DNA of 41,090 nt from Oscillospiraceae bacterium (lineage in GTDB: Bacteria; Bacillota; Clostridia; Oscillospirales; Acutalibacteraceae). The DNA lies in assembly GCA_015065605.1 (NCBI GenBank), contig SVPZ01000026.1, forward strand, positions 1-41,090. The letters are read 5' to 3'. The notes below the pieces were generated by a model. The model searched no databases, was not told where the DNA came from, and was given only the letters and a program-made list of their open reading frames with translations. Within the stretch, counting starts at the first letter, position 1; each line of letters opens with the position of its first letter. The translations under genes were made by a program, and so were the position numbers. Positions 24,930 to 34,530 of this stretch are shown here, piece by piece.

Positions 24930-27059
24930 ATGTATAAGCAGGTAACTCTCGAAGTAAGTTTTAAACCCTTTAAGAAGACAGACGACGAGTATATCAGAAA
25001 CGTGTGTAAGGAGGTTTACACACAATGGTATGCGCTTATTAAAAATTGTGAAACCGTTTCTATTATGTTCTGGGCAAGTGACGGAAGCGAGATTTTGGAA
25101 TATACCGGTAATATGGATGAGAAAATGGAATGGGGACAGTATATCGGTACTGCTAACCTTACCTATAATCTTACGGGCGACGATGCTGTTTGTACCCATA
25201 AGTATAAATACGATTATATGAAAAATCCTCCCGTTATTACCTACGGCACCATGAAGCGTATAGTTGAACTCTTTAAAGAGGAAGGCAAAAAGGTTTTGCC
25301 GAATGCTGAAATTTTAGTGGGCGATACCTTTGATATAGGCCCCGAATTTGCCGTATCTGATTTTAAGTATAAAAATCATACCGAAATTTGTACGGGACAG
25401 ACCCTTGACCGTTTCGGCTTTGTTGACTGTACCGCTATACTCCACGCAGATGATAAGTCTTACGCTGCGTATAAAGACGGTATTCCCGAGGGTGAACCTT
25501 TGGCTACCTTCCTTGCCAGGCAAAGCGAAGTATTCCTTAAAGATATGGGTATGGACTTTATATGGCTTTCCAACGGCTTCGGTTTTTCCGCTGACCCGTG
25601 GAGTCTTCAGGGCAGAGTTTTCGACGGCGAAACCTTCCACCCCGAAAAGCTTAAGGAAACAAGAAGAAAGGTGCTTAATTTCTGGAAACTCTTTAGAGAA
25701 AATTGTTCTTACCCCGTAAGAGTAAGAGGTACTAACAACACAGTTGGTGTTGACTATGCTACCGATGCAGTGCCGATTTATGAAATTTATAAGAGCGAGC
25801 TTGATATTGATCCTCCGCCAAACTCTCCTTGGGCGGCGCTTAACGATAATTACGGCCTTGAAATCATGGGACATATGACCAGAATATGCGAACTTCCCGG
25901 CAACGATTTTCTTTTCCGTTATTATATTCACGACCCATGGTGGCTTAATTCTCCTTGGTATGACCGTTACGGCGGAGAGCCTATCGATATTTATCTGCCA
26001 ATGGCAATTACCCGTATTACCGAAGAGGGCAAGGTGCAGTCTGCCGATAATCTTAATATATTAAGCATTGATAATTCCTTCGGCGATATGCCCGACTCCT
26101 GCGTAAACGAACCTTTACCTCATCTTTTAAAGGCTAAAAAAGATGCGGGCGATAAACCTGCTCCCCTTGTGCTTTTATATCCCGTAAGAGAATACAGTAC
26201 CGCTATGGACGAGGCTTCCATTAAGCAGATGTATAAGGGCGACAGATATATCGTAGATGCCATAAATAATTCCTTCCCCTTAAACTGTGTGGTTTCCACC
26301 GATATTTTTATGAAAAACGAATTGGAAATTTATAAAAACAGTATTATCGTTACTCCCGTTCCCGAAAGTGACGAAATAAAGGAAAAGCTTATAACCTTTA
26401 TGAATAAGGGCGGTAAGGTTATTATCTACGGTATAGGCGAATATCTCGAAAAGGTAAAGGATATAAAGGCTCCCAAAATCAACGTTGAAACCGATTCTCC
26501 CGTTGCTATCAGAGAGGCACTTAAGAATTTCGGTTTCTATATCGATTTTATAAATTATAACGAGGGTAAAAAGACCACTACGATGACTATCGCTAACAGC
26601 GATAACGCGCTTTTCTTTTCTCTTTATAATCAGACGACCGCCGTTGATATGTTCCTTAAATTCCCGCTTGGTATTCCCGTATTTATAGGAAGCGATGCTA
26701 TAATAGAAAACGGTGTGGGCAAATACCGCTTTACAAGATGCGAACATCTCGAATGTCGAGCATTCGTTCAGCAAAAAGACGGTGTTGTAAGTATGAGAGA
26801 AGCTCCCGCTTGCAACAAAAAGTACCGCAGAAGAATTATTATGGAGGGACTTAAAGACGCAACCGTGTGTTTCTTCCCTGAAGAATACTGCAAGGCAGAT
26901 GCGGTGGCTACCTTGGCAAAGCATTTTTACGGTATGGCACCCGTTATCGAAGACTGCTTTAAGGTAGTAACCGACGAAAAATACGGCACCTACCTATTGG
27001 GCGAACATATTACGGGCAACTACCAGTTCTATATGCCTTTTAAAGAATATATTAAATAG
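24930..27059 (+). CDS. Uncharacterised 709-residue protein, possible glycoside-hydrolase-like architecture
   Basis: I do not recognise a named family. Residues 1-380 look like an alpha/beta barrel, with acidic and aromatic clusters typical of sugar enzymes: GDTFDIGPEF (131-140, E139), IWLSNGFGFSADPW (211-224), NDNYGLEIMGHM (305-316) and YYIHDPWWLNSPWY (331-344). Residues 410-510 resemble the amidotransferase-like trimerisation domain of GH42-type enzymes (SIIVTPVPES, then FMNKGGKVIIYGIG). The C-terminal 200 residues are beta-rich. There is no signal peptide. Its coupling to an isomerase suggests it releases or processes the sugar the isomerase converts. An in-frame open stretch continues past the TAG stop. 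Confidence 0.75.
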   Translation: MYKQVTLEVSFKPFKKTDDEYIRNVCKEVYTQWYALIKNCETVSIMFWASDGSEILEYTGNMDEKMEWGQYIGTANLTYNLTGDDAVCTHKYKYDYMKNPPVITYGTMKRIVELFKEEGKKVLPNAEILVGDTFDIGPEFAVSDFKYKNHTEICTGQTLDRFGFVDCTAILHADDKSYAAYKDGIPEGEPLATFLARQSEVFLKDMGMDFIWLSNGFGFSADPWSLQGRVFDGETFHPEKLKETRRKVLNFWKLFRENCSYPVRVRGTNNTVGVDYATDAVPIYEIYKSELDIDPPPNSPWAALNDNYGLEIMGHMTRICELPGNDFLFRYYIHDPWWLNSPWYDRYGGEPIDIYLPMAITRITEEGKVQSADNLNILSIDNSFGDMPDSCVNEPLPHLLKAKKDAGDKPAPLVLLYPVREYSTAMDEASIKQMYKGDRYIVDAINNSFPLNCVVSTDIFMKNELEIYKNSIIVTPVPESDEIKEKLITFMNKGGKVIIYGIGEYLEKVKDIKAPKINVETDSPVAIREALKNFGFYIDFINYNEGKKTTTMTIANSDNALFFSLYNQTTAVDMFLKFPLGIPVFIGSDAIIENGVGKYRFTRCEHLECRAFVQQKDGVVSMREAPACNKKYRRRIIMEGLKDATVCFFPEEYCKADAVATLAKHFYGMAPVIEDCFKVVTDEKYGTYLLGEHITGNYQFYMPFKEYIK

Positions 27060-27191
27060 TATAATATCAAATTTTATGCGTTGTATCCGATTCCGTTAAG
27101 TGCGCATATAATAAGACTTAGCGGTATTTACACCGTTGATTATGAAGAGGATTATACTCAAAGCCCTAAGAGAAAAGCGATAATACTTTAA
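27060..27191 (+). other. In-frame open stretch after the 709-residue gene
   Basis: Directly after TAG (27057-27059) the same frame stays open for 43 codons to TAA at 27189. The predicted residues look protein-like: YPIPLSAHIIRLSGIY, then DYEEDYTQSPKRKAIIL. It may be the lost C-terminus of the upstream protein, cut off by a nonsense change, or a relic of another gene. No start codon with an SD was found. Confidence 0.35.
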
Positions 27192-27195
27192 AAAG

Positions 27196-27223
27196 AAAAA
27201 CTGCAGAATTTTCTGCAGTTTTT
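27196..27223. terminator. Bidirectional terminator between the isomerase operon and ribF
   Basis: A 13-bp stem (27196-27208 with 27211-27223) has a CTGCAG core, with A and T runs in the arms. It ends the plus-strand operon and the long minus-strand rimP-ribF operon; its last base touches the ribF stop. Confidence 0.85.
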
Positions 27224-28092
27224 TAATCTTTATTTTTTAAAATATCAAGAATTGTTTTTTTGTCATTTCGGAGTGCTGATCTCAGTTCATCTATCCCTGA
27301 AAATTTACGTTCTTCTCTTATAAACTCAAGTAAATAAAGGCGAAGATTTTTTCCGTATAAATCACCAAAGTAATCGAAAATATGGGTTTCGCAAAGGGGT
27401 GTGCTTGACGGGAAGGTGGGACGTTTTCCTATATTGGTCATTCCAAAATATTCCTTGCCGTCTATAACGGTTTTGCTCATATAAACGCCGAATTTTAAAT
27501 CTGCGGTTTTTTCGTTTAAAAGTTGATTTATTGTGGGAAAATCCATAAGCCTTCCGCGTTTTTCACCGTGAAGTACCTCTCCTCTGACGGAAAAGGGATG
27601 TCCCATAAACTTTTCGGCAGTTTTTACGTCGCCCTCTTTGAGTAAATTTCTTATAAGGGTGCTGGAAACGACCTCGCCAAAGGCAGTAACCTTATCTATA
27701 ACCTTTAAGGTTATACCGTTTTCATTACAAAGTTTTCTTAAAAGGTCGGTATTGCCGACGCCTTTTTTGCCAAAGGTATAATTAAATCCGCATACTATCA
27801 TTTTTGGATTGAATTTTGCCTTTAAAAATTCAAAAAAATCTTCAGCAGAAACGTCCTTTAATTTCGGAAAATCCAGATACTCTATTTCTTTAATTCCCGC
27901 TTTCTTAATAAGCTCTGTTTTTTCTTCCAAATCCGAAAGAACGATTTTTTTATCACTTAAAAAGGCCTTCGGGGGTACTGAAAATGCTACTGCAACGGAA
28001 AAAAGACCGCTGTTTACAGCAGTCTGCAAAACTTTCTTGTGTCCAAGATGAACACCGTCGAAGGTGCCCAGCGCAATAGCAGTTTCTTTCAT
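27223..28092 (-). CDS. ribF: Bifunctional riboflavin kinase / FAD synthetase
   Basis: 289 residues. The N-terminal nucleotidyltransferase (about 1-150) has ALGTFDGVHLGHKKVL at 7-22, and the later CGFNYTFGKKGVG. The C-terminal flavokinase (about 165-285) has GEVLHGEKRGRLMDFPTIN. It makes FMN and then FAD from riboflavin and ATP. It is the last gene of the rimP operon, 1 base after truB. FAD supply is relevant to the two FAD oxidoreductases elsewhere, but no linkage is implied. Confidence 0.95.
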   Translation of the reverse strand: MKETAIALGTFDGVHLGHKKVLQTAVNSGLFSVAVAFSVPPKAFLSDKKIVLSDLEEKTELIKKAGIKEIEYLDFPKLKDVSAEDFFEFLKAKFNPKMIVCGFNYTFGKKGVGNTDLLRKLCNENGITLKVIDKVTAFGEVVSSTLIRNLLKEGDVKTAEKFMGHPFSVRGEVLHGEKRGRLMDFPTINQLLNEKTADLKFGVYMSKTVIDGKEYFGMTNIGKRPTFPSSTPLCETHIFDYFGDLYGKNLRLYLLEFIREERKFSGIDELRSALRNDKKTILDILKNKD

Positions 28093-28093
28093 T

Positions 28094-28987
28094 TTAATCT
28101 TCCTTTATAGGATTAATAAGACATTTTATACGAATTTCTCTATTTTCTTTGTCTGCAAAGCCTATTCCGATAAAATTATCCTTATATTTCACTCTGTAGC
28201 AGAGGTCTTCCGCTATTTCACAGTTTAATCGGTCAAAGGATAATTTTCCGCCGTTTGAAAAGCGCTTTGCCTGATTAAAACTGATTTGAAGTTCGGGAAG
28301 ATGCATAACCGCCAGTTCTTCACTTAAAAGATAAGAAGAAACGTTTTCTTCGCTGACGGTATCTAAATCAACACAATTTTCAAGGGTAAAACCGCCTGTT
28401 TTAGTGCGGATTAAATCGGTAAGGGTTGCGCCACAGCCCAAAAATTCGCCTATGTCACGGCAGAGGGAACGTATGTAGGTGCCCTTTGAACAACTAACGT
28501 CAATTTTAAAGGTATAATCATCCTTAGAAAATTCAAGAAGCGTTATGCTGTGTACCGTAATTTTTCTTTGTTCAACCTCTATTTCCTGTCCCTTTCGGGC
28601 TAGTTTATAAAGAGGAACACCGTCTTTTTTTATGGCGGAGTACATAGGCGGAGTCTGAAGTTGCTCACCTGTAAAGTTTTTAAGGGCGCAAAGGAGTTGA
28701 GCCTGGTCAAAATCGGGAGTTTTTTCGTCAAGTATTTCTCCCGTTATATCAAGAGTGTCGGTGGAAATACCTGCTTTAACGGTGGCAATATAACTTTTAT
28801 CAGCCGTCAAAAGATAATCGCAAAGACTTGTTGCTTTTCCCACCAAAACAGGTAATACACCGGTAGCTAAGGGATCTAACGTACCGGTGTGACCTACTTT
28901 TTTTGTATTGGCTTTTTTGCGTATAGCCGCAACAGCCTTAAAGGACGTAATATCTTTGGGCTTATTTATGAGAAGAAGTCCCTGCAT
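28094..28987 (-). CDS. truB: tRNA pseudouridine(55) synthase
   Basis: 297 residues from the ATG at 28987, set by GGAGG 7 bases upstream; a Met 8 codons earlier lies inside nrnA. TruB motifs: MQGLLLINKPKDITS at the start, KVGHTGTLDPLATGVLPV with the catalytic Asp (about 38), then PPMYSAIKKDGVPLYKLAR and CSKGTYIRSLCRDIG. It modifies U55 in the T-loop of tRNAs. The C-terminal 60 residues fit a TruB C/PUA-like extension. It starts 1 base after the nrnA stop. Confidence 0.96.
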   Translation of the reverse strand: MQGLLLINKPKDITSFKAVAAIRKKANTKKVGHTGTLDPLATGVLPVLVGKATSLCDYLLTADKSYIATVKAGISTDTLDITGEILDEKTPDFDQAQLLCALKNFTGEQLQTPPMYSAIKKDGVPLYKLARKGQEIEVEQRKITVHSITLLEFSKDDYTFKIDVSCSKGTYIRSLCRDIGEFLGCGATLTDLIRTKTGGFTLENCVDLDTVSEENVSSYLLSEELAVMHLPELQISFNQAKRFSNGGKLSFDRLNCEIAEDLCYRVKYKDNFIGIGFADKENREIRIKCLINPIKED

Positions 28988-28988
28988 T

Positions 28989-29981
28989 TTATGCCTCCAG
29001 ATTTTTTTCAACTACGTCTAATATCTGTTTTTTAACCTCTTGGAGCGTTCCGGTCAAGCTGCAGCCTGCGGCGTTAACGTGTCCGCCACCACCCAAGGCT
29101 TTGCAAATTTCGGAAGCGTTAAGAGGAGGATAGGTGCGAACCGATACCTTATAGGTGTCGGCTTCCTTTTGCTTTATGGATATTCCTGCAAGAACACCCT
29201 CAACGGAACGGGAAATAACCGCAACACCTTCAAGGTCGTTATCATTACAGCCTGTCTTTTCCTTCATTTCGTTGGTTGCCGTAAGAAGCATACATTTTCC
29301 GTCGAAATGAAATTCTGCGCTATCTAGCACCATTCTTTCAAGTTCAAGTCTGCCGCGGGATTTGGTATCATACATAAGCCTGCCGATTTCGGCAGCGTTA
29401 ATATCGTATGAATAAAGGTCAGCCGCAATAAGATGGGTCTTTGCAGTTACGTTAGAATATTTAAACGAGCCTGTATCGGTTGAAAGTCCCGTGTAAATAG
29501 CAGATGCCGAAACGGTATCTAAGGGCAGGGGAAAATGACGGAAAATATCGTGAATACATTCGCAGTTTGCGGCGGCAGAACTGTCAAGATAAAGTCTGTC
29601 GGCAAATCGGGTGTTGGAAATATGATGGTCTATGCACAAATCAATTTTTCCTACAAATACCTCTGCAAGATTTCCGAGCAGTTGAAGGTCTGCTACGTCA
29701 ACGGCAATTACCGTTTCGTATTCTATTTCTTTGTTTTCAAAAGCCTTTGTAAAGTAACTGTATTTTGCGGGAATTTCATCGGCGCATTTTATCATACACT
29801 TTTTGCCTATAGTGGTAAGACCCAAGGCAAGAGCATAGGCGCTGCCGAGGGTATCGCCGTCGGGGGTTGCATGACAAAGAATAAGGAAGTTGTCCTTTTC
29901 CTTTAAGAAACGGCAGGTTTGCTTAAGGTCAAGTTCTTCGCAAACGCTGTCGGTAACTATTTTAACTGTTTTCTTCATCAT
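28989..29981 (-). CDS. nrnA: DHH-family nanoRNase / pAp phosphatase
   Basis: 330 residues. The DHH domain has LCHATPDGDTLGSAYAL (about 34-50), VIAVDVAD and the DHH motif in LCIDHHISNTRF (about 115-126). The DHHA1 domain ends with the GGGHVNAAGCSL loop (about 295-306). Relatives degrade RNA fragments of 2-5 nucleotides and dephosphorylate pAp. Its start overlaps the rbfA end by 20 bases, and GGGGAGG lies 9 bases upstream, inside rbfA. Confidence 0.93.
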   Translation of the reverse strand: MMKKTVKIVTDSVCEELDLKQTCRFLKEKDNFLILCHATPDGDTLGSAYALALGLTTIGKKCMIKCADEIPAKYSYFTKAFENKEIEYETVIAVDVADLQLLGNLAEVFVGKIDLCIDHHISNTRFADRLYLDSSAAANCECIHDIFRHFPLPLDTVSASAIYTGLSTDTGSFKYSNVTAKTHLIAADLYSYDINAAEIGRLMYDTKSRGRLELERMVLDSAEFHFDGKCMLLTATNEMKEKTGCNDNDLEGVAVISRSVEGVLAGISIKQKEADTYKVSVRTYPPLNASEICKALGGGGHVNAAGCSLTGTLQEVKKQILDVVEKNLEA

Positions 29982-30330
29982 TGTTTACGCCCTCCCCGAA
30001 AGAATCGATTATAGACGAAATATGAGCGCTGAATTCAATAGAATCATCAGCAACAAAACGCACCTCGGGTACCTTGCGCATTTTTACTCTCGAGCCTAAT
30101 TCTCTTCTTAAATAGCCTGCGGCGCCTTTAAGGGCTTTGACCGACGAATCGGTCATTTCTTTGCCCTCGATAGCGCTAACGTAAAAGGTTGCATAGGATA
30201 AATCATTAGTAACCTGTACTTTTATAATGCTTAGCATTTTGCTGACTCTGGGATCCTTAACGTCGCGCAGTATATCTGCCATTGCAACGCGTACGTCAGA
30301 GGTAATACGGTCTATTTTATGACTAGCCAT
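29962..30330 (-). CDS. rbfA: Ribosome-binding factor A
   Basis: 122 residues, a single KH-like fold. It starts [20 protein letters not shown] and carries the family segment DVKDPRVSKMLSIIKVQVTNDLSYATFYVS. It matures the 5' end of 16S rRNA on the 30S subunit. The ATG shares one base with the infB stop (TAATG), so the two are coupled. Confidence 0.95.
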   Translation of the reverse strand: MASHKIDRITSDVRVAMADILRDVKDPRVSKMLSIIKVQVTNDLSYATFYVSAIEGKEMTDSSVKALKGAAGYLRRELGSRVKMRKVPEVRFVADDSIEFSAHISSIIDSFGEGVNNDEENS

Positions 30331-32858
30331 TAATCTCTGTACTCCTCAATAATATAGGCTTCAAATACGTCTCCAATCTTAATATCGGAGAATTTTTCAA
30401 GGCTGATACCACATTCGTAACCCTGAGCAACTTCCTTTACGTCATCCTTGAAACGTCTGAGCGAAGCAATGGCGTCTTCTGCTACTACGATACCGTCTCT
30501 AACCACTCGGATGGATGCGTTTCTTGTTACTCTGCCGTTTGTTACGTAACAACCTGCAATAGTGCCTACACTGGAAATCTTATAGGTATCTCTTACCTCA
30601 ATGTCACCAATAACAACCTCTCTGGTCTTGGGAGCAAGCATACCCTTCATAGCGGCTTCGATTTCATCGATACAGTCGTAAATAACTCTGTAAAGACGGA
30701 TGTCAACGCCATCTCTTTCGGCAAGTTCCTTGGCAACTGCATCGGGACGAACGTTAAAGCCTACGATAATAGCGTTACCGGTGCCTGCAAGTACAACGTC
30801 GGATTCGTTAATGGCGCCAACACCGCCGTGGAGAATTTTAACGCGTACTTCGTCATTGGAAAGTTTAACAAGAGAATCCTTAACTGCTTCAACCGAGCCC
30901 TGAACGTCGGCTTTAATAATAACACCGAGTTCTTTAATATCGCCTTCGCTTAATTTACCGAAGAGGTTATCAAGAGTAACCTTTGTAGCGGCGTTGAATT
31001 CTTCTTCCTTAATCTTAGCCTTACGCTGTTCAACAAGCTCACGGGCAAGTCTTTCATCGCTAACTGCGTCAAAGGTATCGCCTGCGCTTGGGGTTTCTGC
31101 AAGACCGGTGATTTCAACAGGCACACTGGGTCCTGCTTCCTTTAAGGTCTTGCCGTTTTCGTTGGTCATGGTACGAACTCTGCCGACGGTGGTGCCTGCA
31201 ACTATGATGTCGCCTGAGCGTAAGGTACCGCCCTGAACGAGAAGGGTAGCAACGGGGCCGCGACCCTTGTCAAGACGCGCTTCAATAACGATACCCTTTG
31301 CTTTTCTGTCGGGGTTGGCTTTAAGTTCGAGCATTTCGGCAACAAGAAGAATATTCTCAAGAAGAGTATCAATTCCGTCGCCTGTTTTAGCAGATACGGG
31401 AACACAGATAACGTCACCGCCCCATTTTTCAGGAACGAGCTCGTGTTCGGTAAGCTGCTGTAAAATTCTGTCGGGATTAGCCTCGGGTTTATCCATTTTG
31501 TTGATAGCAACAATAATCTGAACGCCTGCGGCTTTTGCATGGTTAATTGCTTCTATGGTCTGAGGCATAATACCGTCGTCAGCCGCAACAACAAGTACGG
31601 CAATATCGGTAGCCATAGCGCCTCTTAAACGCATAGCGGTGAATGCGGCGTGTCCGGGAGTATCAAGGAAGGTTATATCGTTGCCTTCATAGTTTACTCT
31701 GTACGCACCGATGTGCTGAGTAATACCGCCTGCTTCACCCGAAGCAACGCTTGATTTTCTGATAGCGTCAAGAATAGAGGTCTTACCGTGGTCAACGTGA
31801 CCCATAACAACGATAACGGGATCTCTCTTCTTTAAGTTTTCCTCGGTATCCTCGGTAACGTCAATAATTCTGTCTTCAATGGTAACGACAACCTGTTTTT
31901 CGATTCTGCCGCCCATTTCGGTAACAACGATTTCAGCGGTATCGTAGTCGATAACCTGATTTACGGTTGCCATCATACCAAGCTTTAAAAGAGTCTTGAT
32001 AACTTCGGCTGCAGTTTTCTTTAATTTTTCTGCAAGCTCGCCTACGGTTATTTCGTCGGCAACGGTAACGAGAATAGGAGTTTTCTTGATTTTTTCAAGC
32101 TGTAAACGACGGAGCTTATCAGCTTCGGTTTCACGCTTTGCGCCCTGAGGACGCTTATAGTCCTGAGATTTCTGACGGATTTTCTGCTTTTTGGAGAAGT
32201 TATCCTTCATAGAGTTTGCAGGAGCAATATTTTCATATTTCTCGTTGTATTTTTCCATATCAATAGTATTGGTACGGGTATCAACGCGACGGATTTCAGC
32301 AGGTCCTCTGTTGGGAGCGGCGCCTGCGTTTTCCTTCTTTTCTCTCTTTTTAAAGGGATTGGGGTCGGAAGGCTTAAATTCCTTCTTTTCGTTTTCAGCC
32401 TTCTTTTGTTCGGGCTTATTTTCAGCCTTTTTAGGTTCTTCCTTCTTAGGCTCAGCCTTCTTAGGTTCAGTCTTCTTAGGCTCAGCCTTTTCGGGTTCGG
32501 CTTTCTTTTCTTCCTTTTTGGCGGCAGGTTTTTCTTCTGCCTTCTTAGGAGCCTGAGCGGCCTGAGCAGCCTTTAACTGTTCAAGAATAGCCATCTGATC
32601 GGCAAGTTTCTTATCCTTTACTGCCTGACGCTCAGCAGCCTTCTTTTCGCTCTGAGCTGCGCCGGTGGCAAAGTATTCGTCAAAACTCTTTACAGAATTT
32701 TTCTTGGTAATCTTTTCTATAATAACACCAAATTCAACTTCATCTACACTGCCTGCGGTCTTTTTTTCGCTGCCTAAAGCGGTTTCAATAAAAGCAACAA
32801 GCTCTTTAGAAGTCATATTAAGGTCTTTTGCTAAATCGCTGATTTTAATTTTAGCCAT
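30330..32858 (-). CDS. infB: Translation initiation factor IF-2
   Basis: 842 residues from the ATG at 32858 (GGAGG 8 bases upstream; two in-frame Met codons before it are too close to or upstream of the SD). The IF2-N domain (about 1-50) is followed by a long disordered linker (about 80-180) made of Lys/Glu/Pro/Ala repeats such as [20 protein letters not shown], a second IF2-N-like domain, and the GTPase with [17 protein letters not shown] and NKMDKPEAN. Beta-barrel domains and the fMet-tRNA-binding C-terminus complete it. It brings initiator tRNA to the 30S subunit. Confidence 0.97.
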   Translation of the reverse strand: MAKIKISDLAKDLNMTSKELVAFIETALGSEKKTAGSVDEVEFGVIIEKITKKNSVKSFDEYFATGAAQSEKKAAERQAVKDKKLADQMAILEQLKAAQAAQAPKKAEEKPAAKKEEKKAEPEKAEPKKTEPKKAEPKKEEPKKAENKPEQKKAENEKKEFKPSDPNPFKKREKKENAGAAPNRGPAEIRRVDTRTNTIDMEKYNEKYENIAPANSMKDNFSKKQKIRQKSQDYKRPQGAKRETEADKLRRLQLEKIKKTPILVTVADEITVGELAEKLKKTAAEVIKTLLKLGMMATVNQVIDYDTAEIVVTEMGGRIEKQVVVTIEDRIIDVTEDTEENLKKRDPVIVVMGHVDHGKTSILDAIRKSSVASGEAGGITQHIGAYRVNYEGNDITFLDTPGHAAFTAMRLRGAMATDIAVLVVAADDGIMPQTIEAINHAKAAGVQIIVAINKMDKPEANPDRILQQLTEHELVPEKWGGDVICVPVSAKTGDGIDTLLENILLVAEMLELKANPDRKAKGIVIEARLDKGRGPVATLLVQGGTLRSGDIIVAGTTVGRVRTMTNENGKTLKEAGPSVPVEITGLAETPSAGDTFDAVSDERLARELVEQRKAKIKEEEFNAATKVTLDNLFGKLSEGDIKELGVIIKADVQGSVEAVKDSLVKLSNDEVRVKILHGGVGAINESDVVLAGTGNAIIVGFNVRPDAVAKELAERDGVDIRLYRVIYDCIDEIEAAMKGMLAPKTREVVIGDIEVRDTYKISSVGTIAGCYVTNGRVTRNASIRVVRDGIVVAEDAIASLRRFKDDVKEVAQGYECGISLEKFSDIKIGDVFEAYIIEEYRD

Positions 32859-33156
32859 TGGCATTTCCTCCTTTGATAGCATCGGCAAATCCTTTTTCGT
32901 TTACGCTTATTATTCCGCCTTTTTTACCCGTAGCGTGTGAAAGTGTCGCTATATCATAGGTAACGTCTATAACGCGGACGTTGCTTTTGTCGGCAAAAAA
33001 GCGTATTTCTTTTCGGGATTTATCCGAAATGTCACTTGCAATAATAACAAGCTTTGCTTTACTTCTTTTAAGGCTTTCCTTTACACTGTCAGCCCCAAAA
33101 GACAGGTTGCCCGATTTACTGGCAAAACCAAGTAAAGTGAGTATTTTATCATTCAC
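32851..33156 (-). CDS. L7Ae-family RNA-binding protein YlxQ
   Basis: 101 residues. It starts [20 protein letters not shown] and holds the L7Ae-like [20 protein letters not shown] and [13 protein letters not shown] segments. Relatives bind kink-turn RNA. It overlaps ylxR by 8 bases and infB by 8 bases, in its usual place between ylxR and infB. Confidence 0.9.
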   Translation of the reverse strand: MNDKILTLLGFASKSGNLSFGADSVKESLKRSKAKLVIIASDISDKSRKEIRFFADKSNVRVIDVTYDIATLSHATGKKGGIISVNEKGFADAIKGGNANG

Positions 33157-33415
33157 CGGAAGTTAGCTCCTTTTTAAGTCTTTCAAAAAGTTCTTCGGGG
33201 ATGCTTACGCCGAAGGCATTTTCAAGACGTTTCTTTTTAACTGCAAGACTAAGACAGTCGCTGTTTTTACAAATATATGCGCCTCGTCCGTTCATTTTGC
33301 CCGAAAAATCAAGCGCTATGTCGTTTTCAGGGGTACGAACTATGCGGATAAGCTCGTTCTTAGCCTTTCTTTCCATACATCCGGTGCATTGGCGAAGAGG
33401 TATTTTCTTAACCAT
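33149..33415 (-). CDS. YlxR family (DUF448) RNA-binding protein
   Basis: 88 residues. It has the family signature RQCTGCMERKAKNELIRIVR (8-27) followed by GRGAYICKNSDCLSLA. Relatives carry a conserved RGAY motif, bind RNA, and in some bacteria act as nucleoid or RNase P-associated factors. It lies 3 bases after nusA, with a GAGGA SD inside the nusA end. Confidence 0.92.
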   Translation of the reverse strand: MVKKIPLRQCTGCMERKAKNELIRIVRTPENDIALDFSGKMNGRGAYICKNSDCLSLAVKKKRLENAFGVSIPEELFERLKKELTSGE

Positions 33416-33418
33416 ATT

Positions 33419-34513
33419 TTATTCCTCGGATGCGCCTTCGTAGAAACCGCTTTCGGGATGGATGTCGATTTTCCAACCGGTAAGTCTTGCGGCAAGACGA
33501 ACGTTCTGTCCTTTGTTACCGATAGCAAGGGATAACTGAGAATCGGGAACGGTAACTCTGCAAGCCTTGGGGTCTTCGGAAACGATTTCACAGGTGAGAA
33601 CTTTGGCAGGGGAGAGAGCCTCGCTGATAAATGCAGCGGGATCGTCGCTGTATTTAACGATGTCGATTTTTTCGCCTGCTAATTCTTCAACGATTTTGTT
33701 TACACGTGAACCGTGAGGTCCGATACAAGCGCCGATAGGATCAATTTCGCTGTTGCTGCTATATACTGCAATCTTGGTACGGCTGCCTGCCTGACGTGAA
33801 ATAGATTTAACCTGAATGGTGCCGTCGAAAATTTCGGGAACTTCAGCCTCGAAAAGACGCTTAACAAGGTCGGCGTGGGTACGTGAAAGCATTACACGGG
33901 GACCTCTTTCGGTTTCTTTTACGTCAACAATATATACTTTGATGTGGTCGCCTTCCTTGATAACCTCGTCGGGCACCTGCTCGGTTTTGGGAAGGGTTGC
34001 TTCTGCGTGACCGATAAGAATGGTAGCGTTGCCGGTCTTGGGGTCGATTCTCTGAACGGAAGCGGTAACGATTTCCTTTGTTTTGCTCTGGAACTGAGCA
34101 AGGGTCTGACCGCGTTCAACGTCTCTTACGCCCTGATGGAAGTTGTTTCTGGAATTCTGGGCAACAACTCTGCCGAACTTAGCAGGGTCAAGAGGAATGT
34201 CAACAAAGCCCTGAGTCTGTGCGTTGGGGTCAAGCTTTACGGCATCTGCCACTAACATCTGGGTAAAGGGATTTTCAATTTCCTCTACAACTTCTTTTCT
34301 TGCAACTACGGTGAAAATCTTGTTTTCGGGGTCGATAGTGCATTTCACAACGTCGTTTCCGCCGTAATCCTTACGGGAAGCTACAACGATAGCCTCTGCG
34401 ATTTTTTCAGCAATAAACTGCTGAGGAATACCTTTCTCTTCCTCCATAGCAGCAAGAGCTGCGAAAAATTCCGAATAATCGTTTTCCTTTTTCTTTACAG
34501 TTTTTCTAGCCAT
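33419..34513 (-). CDS. nusA: Transcription termination/antitermination factor NusA
   Basis: 364 residues, the short Gram-positive form without C-terminal acidic repeats. The N-terminal RNA polymerase-binding domain (about 1-135) is followed by S1 (about 137-205, GNATILIGHAEATLPKTEQ), KH1 (about 205-280, GACIGPHGSRVNKIVEEL) and KH2 (about 280-352, LAIGNKGQNVRLAARLTGWK). It slows polymerase and promotes hairpin-dependent termination. It follows rimP by 17 bases. The leader hairpin before rimP could make the operon sensitive to NusA level. Confidence 0.97.
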   Translation of the reverse strand: MARKTVKKKENDYSEFFAALAAMEEEKGIPQQFIAEKIAEAIVVASRKDYGGNDVVKCTIDPENKIFTVVARKEVVEEIENPFTQMLVADAVKLDPNAQTQGFVDIPLDPAKFGRVVAQNSRNNFHQGVRDVERGQTLAQFQSKTKEIVTASVQRIDPKTGNATILIGHAEATLPKTEQVPDEVIKEGDHIKVYIVDVKETERGPRVMLSRTHADLVKRLFEAEVPEIFDGTIQVKSISRQAGSRTKIAVYSSNSEIDPIGACIGPHGSRVNKIVEELAGEKIDIVKYSDDPAAFISEALSPAKVLTCEIVSEDPKACRVTVPDSQLSLAIGNKGQNVRLAARLTGWKIDIHPESGFYEGASEE

Positions 34514-34530
34514 TTTCCATTATACCTCCG

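Noticed and set aside
24268-25931. Open frames of about 200 codons opposite the isomerase-like and 709-residue genes
   Set aside because: No SD or promoter and low-complexity or Cys/Phe-rich residues; they are shadows of the plus-strand genes.
27057-27059. TAG read as pyrrolysine or read through
   Set aside because: TAG serves as a normal stop in other genes here (EamA, MurF-like) and no pyrrolysine genes or recoding structure were seen.
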